A stretch of 64,000 nt of DNA from Opeltia flavorubescens (taxonomy: Eukaryota; Ascomycota; Lecanoromycetes; Teloschistales; Teloschistaceae). Below the pieces are notes generated by a model that ran no database searches, was not told where the DNA came from, and saw nothing but the letters and a program-made list of their open reading frames with translations. How positions within the stretch are numbered: the stretch's first letter is position 1; every line of letters begins with the position of its first letter. Shown here piece by piece: positions 59,112 to 64,000 of the stretch. The DNA lies in NCBI GenBank assembly GCA_000442125.1, contig KE546966.1:1413471-1477470 (forward strand), in the 5' to 3' direction. A program made the position numbers and the translations under genes.

Positions 59112-59887
59112 CAACCGCTGAGAAGTCTTTGTTTGAAGCAAGGAAGCTCAAAGAAGGCATACAATAGCGATATGGGAACGTTGAAAATAGAAGACTGTCG
59201 AGGTGCTTGCGGGGCGAAGTAGTGGTTCCATGCGGAAAAGAGGCTCATCACAATTGCTTTTCAACAGATCTGAACGATGACTCAAATTGGCAAAACAAAA
59301 AGTCCATTCTACTCAGGTGAATATGTGGGATAAGACTCCCTGGGAATCGAAGGATATCAAATGGATGGATGAGCGGTCTTCGAGGCAGTTTGAATATCCA
59401 GTGGCTGGGAGCCCAGAAACCAATCACAGCCCGCGCCCGCGGCCTTCTGCAGCACGCTGGCAACCTCCCTTAACCATTTTCTGAAACAGTGTCTACAATT
59501 CCGCGATCACATATTTGGCTATGACTCTAGTACAGAATAGGCATCTTCAAATACAAAATTGGCCAACTTTGTCATAGTATCAAAATGACCGATGCGGCCA
59601 ATAACCTTCCAATTATCAAGAACATCCTGAGTATAGTACAACTAATTACAACAATCCATGCAGATTCCAAGAAAACCGTGTACCGCCGGATCTAAATATG
59701 GATAATAACTGTGATATGTACACTGGATACAATGCTGAAAATCTAAAACTGGCTCCCTGACCATGAATTGTTTCTAGGTGGTCTAACACATGATGGTGGT
59801 ACACGTCCTTCAATGCTAATCGCTCTGCCAGACAAAATGGATGTAATAGTAAAGGAGCGGAGAGTAGAGCTGATGATAGGCGGAAAT
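59112..59887. other. Intergenic spacer between co-oriented genes
   Basis: About 780 bp downstream of cytochrome c and upstream of the coiled-coil gene. Nothing recognised. Confidence 0.4.
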
Positions 59888-60605
<718 letters not shown>

Positions 60606-60844
60606 TGTGCGATACGATATGTAAGGTAACGGGAGGTGATAAGCGTATATCGAAACAGAAAGGCGATTATGTCAAAAATTTTAAAAAAGGGTTGTGATCG
60701 AAAATCCGTAGTAATGACGATTTAAGCATCCGCAAATCAGCAAATCACATGTGCTGCATTTGGCTTCACTTACCAGTAGTCTTGATGACTAATTCGCTTT
60801 TTCCCGGTTTTCGCCGCATTCATTCCTGGAATAGCCGAGCTCAA

Positions 60845-61009
60845 CCGGCCCGTTGTGTTAAAAATAATTCGCAATGTGAGGGCCTACGGCAGCCGCTAAA
60901 CAGCCCGCCTAGACTCTCCATTAGGGGGTTGCTCAGCGACACTCCGGGCGGTCTTGGCGCCCACCGTAGGCCCTCATATTGCGAATTATTTTTAACACAA
61001 CGGGACCGG
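60845..61009. mobile_element. 165-bp foldback/MITE-like element
   Basis: Two arms of about 45 bp (60845-60889 and 60964-61009) are inverted repeats with about two mismatches, sharing GTTGTGTTAAAAATAATTCG and GAGGGCCTACGG. The 74-nt centre also pairs imperfectly (CCCGCC against GGGCGG). It has no coding capacity and lies 211 bp upstream of the short-chain dehydrogenase. Size and structure suit a non-autonomous DNA element. The target duplication is unclear. Confidence 0.75.
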
Positions 61010-61220
61010 TAGACATGATCTATGGGAAGAAAGTATTATGGCAAACCAACCACTTGGTCTCTCAGAGCATGAAATTTTTTCTTAGGACTTTGAAAGACTG
61101 GGAAGTATCTCATGGACTTGCAAAAGGTCGAAGCCTGTGTTGATAGCCGTTAAGTCACGTGATACTGTGAAACTGCTGTGTTTAGTAGTACTACATACTT
61201 GCTGTATTTCATCGCCAGTC

Positions 61221-62343
61221 ATGCCTCACTGGGCCGTCGTTGGCGCTAGTAGAGGCATTGGTCTCGAGTTTGTTAAGCAGCTTGTGGCTCGAGGTGATAA
61301 CGTGACAGCTACTGTTCGAGGCGATCTGTCCAAGGCGTCGAACCTATGGACGTTCGCCGGTTCCTCAGATCAGGGCAGCTGTCGACTTCTTGAATGCGAT
61401 GTCAAGTCCGATCTTAGCATCAGTGTTCGTCATTTGAGCATCGCTGCCTTGTGCAGATCTCGGCTAACTCTGATCAGAGGTTCGCAAATGACCTTGCCTA
61501 CATACACGGCCCAAAAACTCAGATCGATTATGTTATTATCAATGCCGGTATCTTGAAGTATCCCAATGTAAGCGTGAAGTACTCGTCATATGATTTGTTC
61601 TGATGACTCCAGAGAGTGACTGAGATGTATCAAGACCTACTGCTGGCTTCCCACCCCCACGACTGATGTTGAGCAGTACTTTCGATGATTTTGCCGATCA
61701 TCTGCATACCAATACTATTGGTCCTATTCTTGGTATTGGCTTCCAAATCCGGTGAGGTGTAAAGAAACCCTTTCACCAACCATACTAGTCGCTCAAAAAC
61801 TACTTGCAACGCATATGTCCATCGGTTCAATAGTGTTCATGTCTAGTGATTCTGGCTCCGCCCTGAACTTTCGAGCCTTTGAAGACGGGTACGAACTAAA
61901 GAATGCGTGGAAAGGCGGTAAGAATGACTGAACTTGTCATAGTTTTGCAGCATATGCGGCATCGAAAGCTGCCCTCAACCAGGCACTCCGAGTCAGTAGG
62001 CACAATTGAGAGCGCCGGATACCTATTAAGCGCGTGGCAGCATATGGCAGCGGAGTTACAGCGGGAAAACAGACCGACGGTGATTATGGCTATGCATCCT
62101 GGAGAGGTCGCAACGTTAGTCTCTTCATCTTGGACAAGGTCGAACAAACTAACAGCAAGCATTGACATGGCCAACATTTCACTTGATTGGGACGTCGAGG
62201 GCACGATAACTCCGGAACAGTCTGTTTCAGGGATGATTCCCGTGATTGAATCCAAAGATATACGAGACACTGGAACATTTTATACTTGGGAAGGAAAGGT
62301 GACTTCCTTCGTATTGGTGATCAGTCACAAAGTGAATAACTAA
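61221..62343 (+). CDS. C-factor-like short-chain dehydrogenase/reductase, many very short introns
   Basis: A Rossmann-fold NAD(P)-dependent oxidoreductase. Continuous open frames are short, but splicing gives an intact gene: exons 61221-61424, 61457-61567, 61613-61626, 61677-61732, 61789-61917, 61951-61991, 62041-62114 and 62160-62343, exactly 813 nt or 270 aa. Motifs in order: cofactor site VVGASRGIGLEFVKQL, the acidic CDVKSDLS, NAG in YVIINAGILKYPN, VTEITFDDFADHLHTNTIG (through a 14-nt exon), catalytic Ser region IVFMSSDSGSALNF, the catalytic YxxxK in AYAASKAALNQALR, and MAMHPGEVATIDMANISLDW. Introns are 32, 45, 50, 56, 33, 49 and 45 nt; the 32- and 33-nt ones are below the usual fungal minimum, so those junctions are the least certain. 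Substrate unknown. Confidence 0.75.
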
Positions 62344-62804
62344 GTTTATTACCAGGAGCACCCATGGTAGGACTTTATTTCAATTTTTCACGCGTTCGAA
62401 AGCATATTATTCGAGCTCGACATTCGCACCTCGCCACGTCACGATGTACAGGTACTATCTTGGCGTCGACGGAGATTTGAGTTCCTCCTGTGGACCTGTT
62501 TGAACGAATAGCGCGGCAATTGCGCATTTTCAGCAGACTTTGAGGATCCCGTCGCAAATAGGATTTAATTTCAAGACGCCAAAAGATCTTGTGCTACTGT
62601 ATATGTGTGCTTCGCCAGACAACAGATGTAATGGGTTCTCCTTGAGCTTGGTTGACCCATGATCGGTTGCACTTTGTGAGCCTTAAAGATGGGTAAATTT
62701 AGTAACATGTACCGAATGCGATTGTCGCTGGTTGAGGCCTTACTTAGTAAGAAGTATGTGCAATTCCTGGTTCCTGGGCTGAGACTTTACCTAATTATTC
62801 ATGG
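62344..62804. other. Intergenic spacer between convergent genes
   Basis: About 460 bp. Nothing recognised. Confidence 0.4.
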
Positions 62805-63698
62805 TCATTCCCAGATGCCTAACCATCTTTTTACTGGTCGTTTTCTCCTTGTAGATTCCACGTAGTCTGACTGGTCACCTTCTCCTGCCACCGGAGCTGC
62901 TTTGGGCAGAGTCTCTGCACTATCTGGGTGGGGAATATCTTCCACAGGCGACCCTATTTGACCCGAGAAATCCCGATTAGGAAGAGCAGGCCCTAACGAT
63001 TCAGCGTCACTTTTTGCAGTCCATCCACCAAACCCTTGCTGGTCCTCCAAACCATGAGCTTTGCGATAACGACTTCTTTTCTGGACATCGTCCACCTTCT
63101 TTCTTCTCCTTTCAGCAGTTTCAGCACTGATGTGGTCGGTATGAAGTTTATACACGTGTCCGTAAGCGGCAGCGAACTTGAAAGGGTGGGACCAGAACTC
63201 CTTGCCAGCAGGTAACATATCGACGAACGGGGTTGATCGGTGGAAATTTTCCACGGAAACAATGGCAGCAAGAGAGAAGAGCACACTCTGTCAAGGATAT
63301 TAGACAACAAGAACAACATGGCTAAGGCTGGAATAAACAGCAATGAGTACCAGCGTAATGCCCATATGCAAGAGACGGCTGTTCAGAAACCAGAACATGA
63401 AGGTGCCCTCGGCTGGCATCATATTGGGATATCTCTTTGTCCTTTGCTCAGCCTTCTGTATTTCCGATAATGGAGGTCCGGGATATTGTCTAGGTGTCCT
63501 TCGTTTGACCAGCCGTTGGGGATGGGATGGGGGATGAAATTTGGCAGGCTTTTCCAGTACTCGGGGTTTTGAGGGCACGGGGCCTGTAGAAGCATTCCTA
63601 TAGCGAGGCCATGGAGCATATCGGATACTCTGTGCATATTGTGAAGCAGGGATACTTTGATGCGGCAGTACGAATCGGGGTATGGGAGTTAAAATCAT
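62805..63698 (-). CDS. Probable mitochondrial inner-membrane protein of unknown function (276 aa)
   Basis: Exons 63698-63351 and 63287-62805 (63-nt intron) give 276 aa. The N-terminus (MILTPIPRFVLPHQSIPASQ, then basic and Ser/Pro-rich) resembles a mitochondrial presequence. RRTPRQYPGPPLSEIQKAEQ and PAEGTFMFWFLNSRLLHMGI lead into one transmembrane helix built across the splice junction (MGITL-SVLFSLAAIVSVEN). After it come FHRSTPFVDMLPAGKEFWSH and HPFKFAAAYGHVYKLHTDH, then a charged tail (AERRRKKVDDVQKRSRYRKA), and an acidic, Pro-rich end. I do not recognise a named family. Topology suggests an inner-membrane assembly or respiratory accessory factor, which is inference. Confidence 0.7.
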
Positions 63699-64000
63699 GG
63701 CTGGCAGAGCGCCTAGCTGGCACTAGGGTTAATGCCGGCAGATTGCAAGCTCGAGGATGCGAGTAAGGTATGCTTTCAAGATGATGCGCGGCTATGGCGA
63801 CTAAATTTCCGCGCAAGTAGCCATTATACGGTTGACTTTATCATGTCTTTCTGTTTGTGCATGACAACCTGGTAAAGCTATGGTATTGCTACAAGATGAA
63901 AGCCACAAAGAACAGATTCTTGACAAGGGATGACCGGAGAGTAATAATCCATTTTGTAAGAGATCGGCAGGCGACAATGGAATTTGAAGAGCGAAAGCTG
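63699..64000. other. Right-end flank
   Basis: About 300 bp upstream of the mitochondrial-protein gene to the window end; presumed promoter. Nothing else recognised. Confidence 0.4.

Noticed and set aside
61221-62343. Dehydrogenase as a multiply frameshifted pseudogene
   Set aside because: All breaks can be removed by GT..AG introns with correct phase and total length, so an intact gene is preferred, with stated doubt over the two shortest introns.

Overview
The window comes from the nuclear genome of a filamentous ascomycete (Pezizomycotina). Genes are compact and carry introns of about 45-100 nt with GT..AG ends and CTRAY-like branch sites. The housekeeping genes are fungal in type (RVB1, xanthine dehydrogenase, mitochondrial uS7, complex I 51-kDa subunit, cytochrome c, Stn1). 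A transposon shows textbook repeat-induced point mutation (RIP). I cannot name the species. All splice models below were built by eye from reading frames and splice consensus; each total length is a multiple of three, and each protein reads continuously through its family motifs.

Region 1 (about 1.3-16 kb) is a triterpenoid-glycoside biosynthetic locus. Its core is a very large fusion gene: a squalene-hopene-type class II triterpene cyclase joined to a sterol-glucosyltransferase-like domain. This architecture is known from the enfumafungin (EfuA) and fuscoatroside type antifungal fernane glycosides. Around it lie three cytochromes P450 (two of one family flanking the locus, one CYP7/8-like) and a wax-synthase-like membrane O-acyltransferase that carries an apparent one-base frameshift. 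The expected logic is cyclise, glucosylate, oxidise and acylate. No pathway-specific transcription factor is visible.

Region 2 (16-22 kb) holds a small DUF4267 membrane protein, the essential AAA+ helicase RVB1, and a Pth11/rhodopsin-like seven-helix protein.

Region 3 (22.5-33 kb) is a second, aromatic-polyketide locus: an O-methyltransferase, then a non-reducing PKS (SAT-KS-AT-PT-ACP) with no release domain. Convergent to it is an unusual stand-alone ACP-ACP-C-methyltransferase protein. Together the two proteins resemble one NR-PKS split in two, with the usual terminal thioesterase or reductase missing from both. The PT domain also seems to have lost its catalytic histidine.

Region 4 (33.5-47 kb) is mostly conserved genes: a DUF7730 protein, xanthine dehydrogenase, mitoribosomal uS7, a universal stress protein, a DNAJC9-like co-chaperone and a secreted thaumatin-like protein.

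Region 5 (47.7-51.2 kb) is an extremely AT-rich, RIP-destroyed element with terminal inverted repeats of about 220-250 bp. Reading through its RIP stops reveals a Mutator-like (MULE) transposase.

Region 6 (51.4-64 kb) contains a CMP/dCMP-type deaminase, an unrecognised 180-aa protein, the telomere-capping protein Stn1, complex I NUO51, an unrecognised membrane protein, cytochrome c, a 165-bp foldback (MITE-like) element, a C-factor-like short-chain dehydrogenase with very short introns, and a mitochondrial membrane protein of unknown function.
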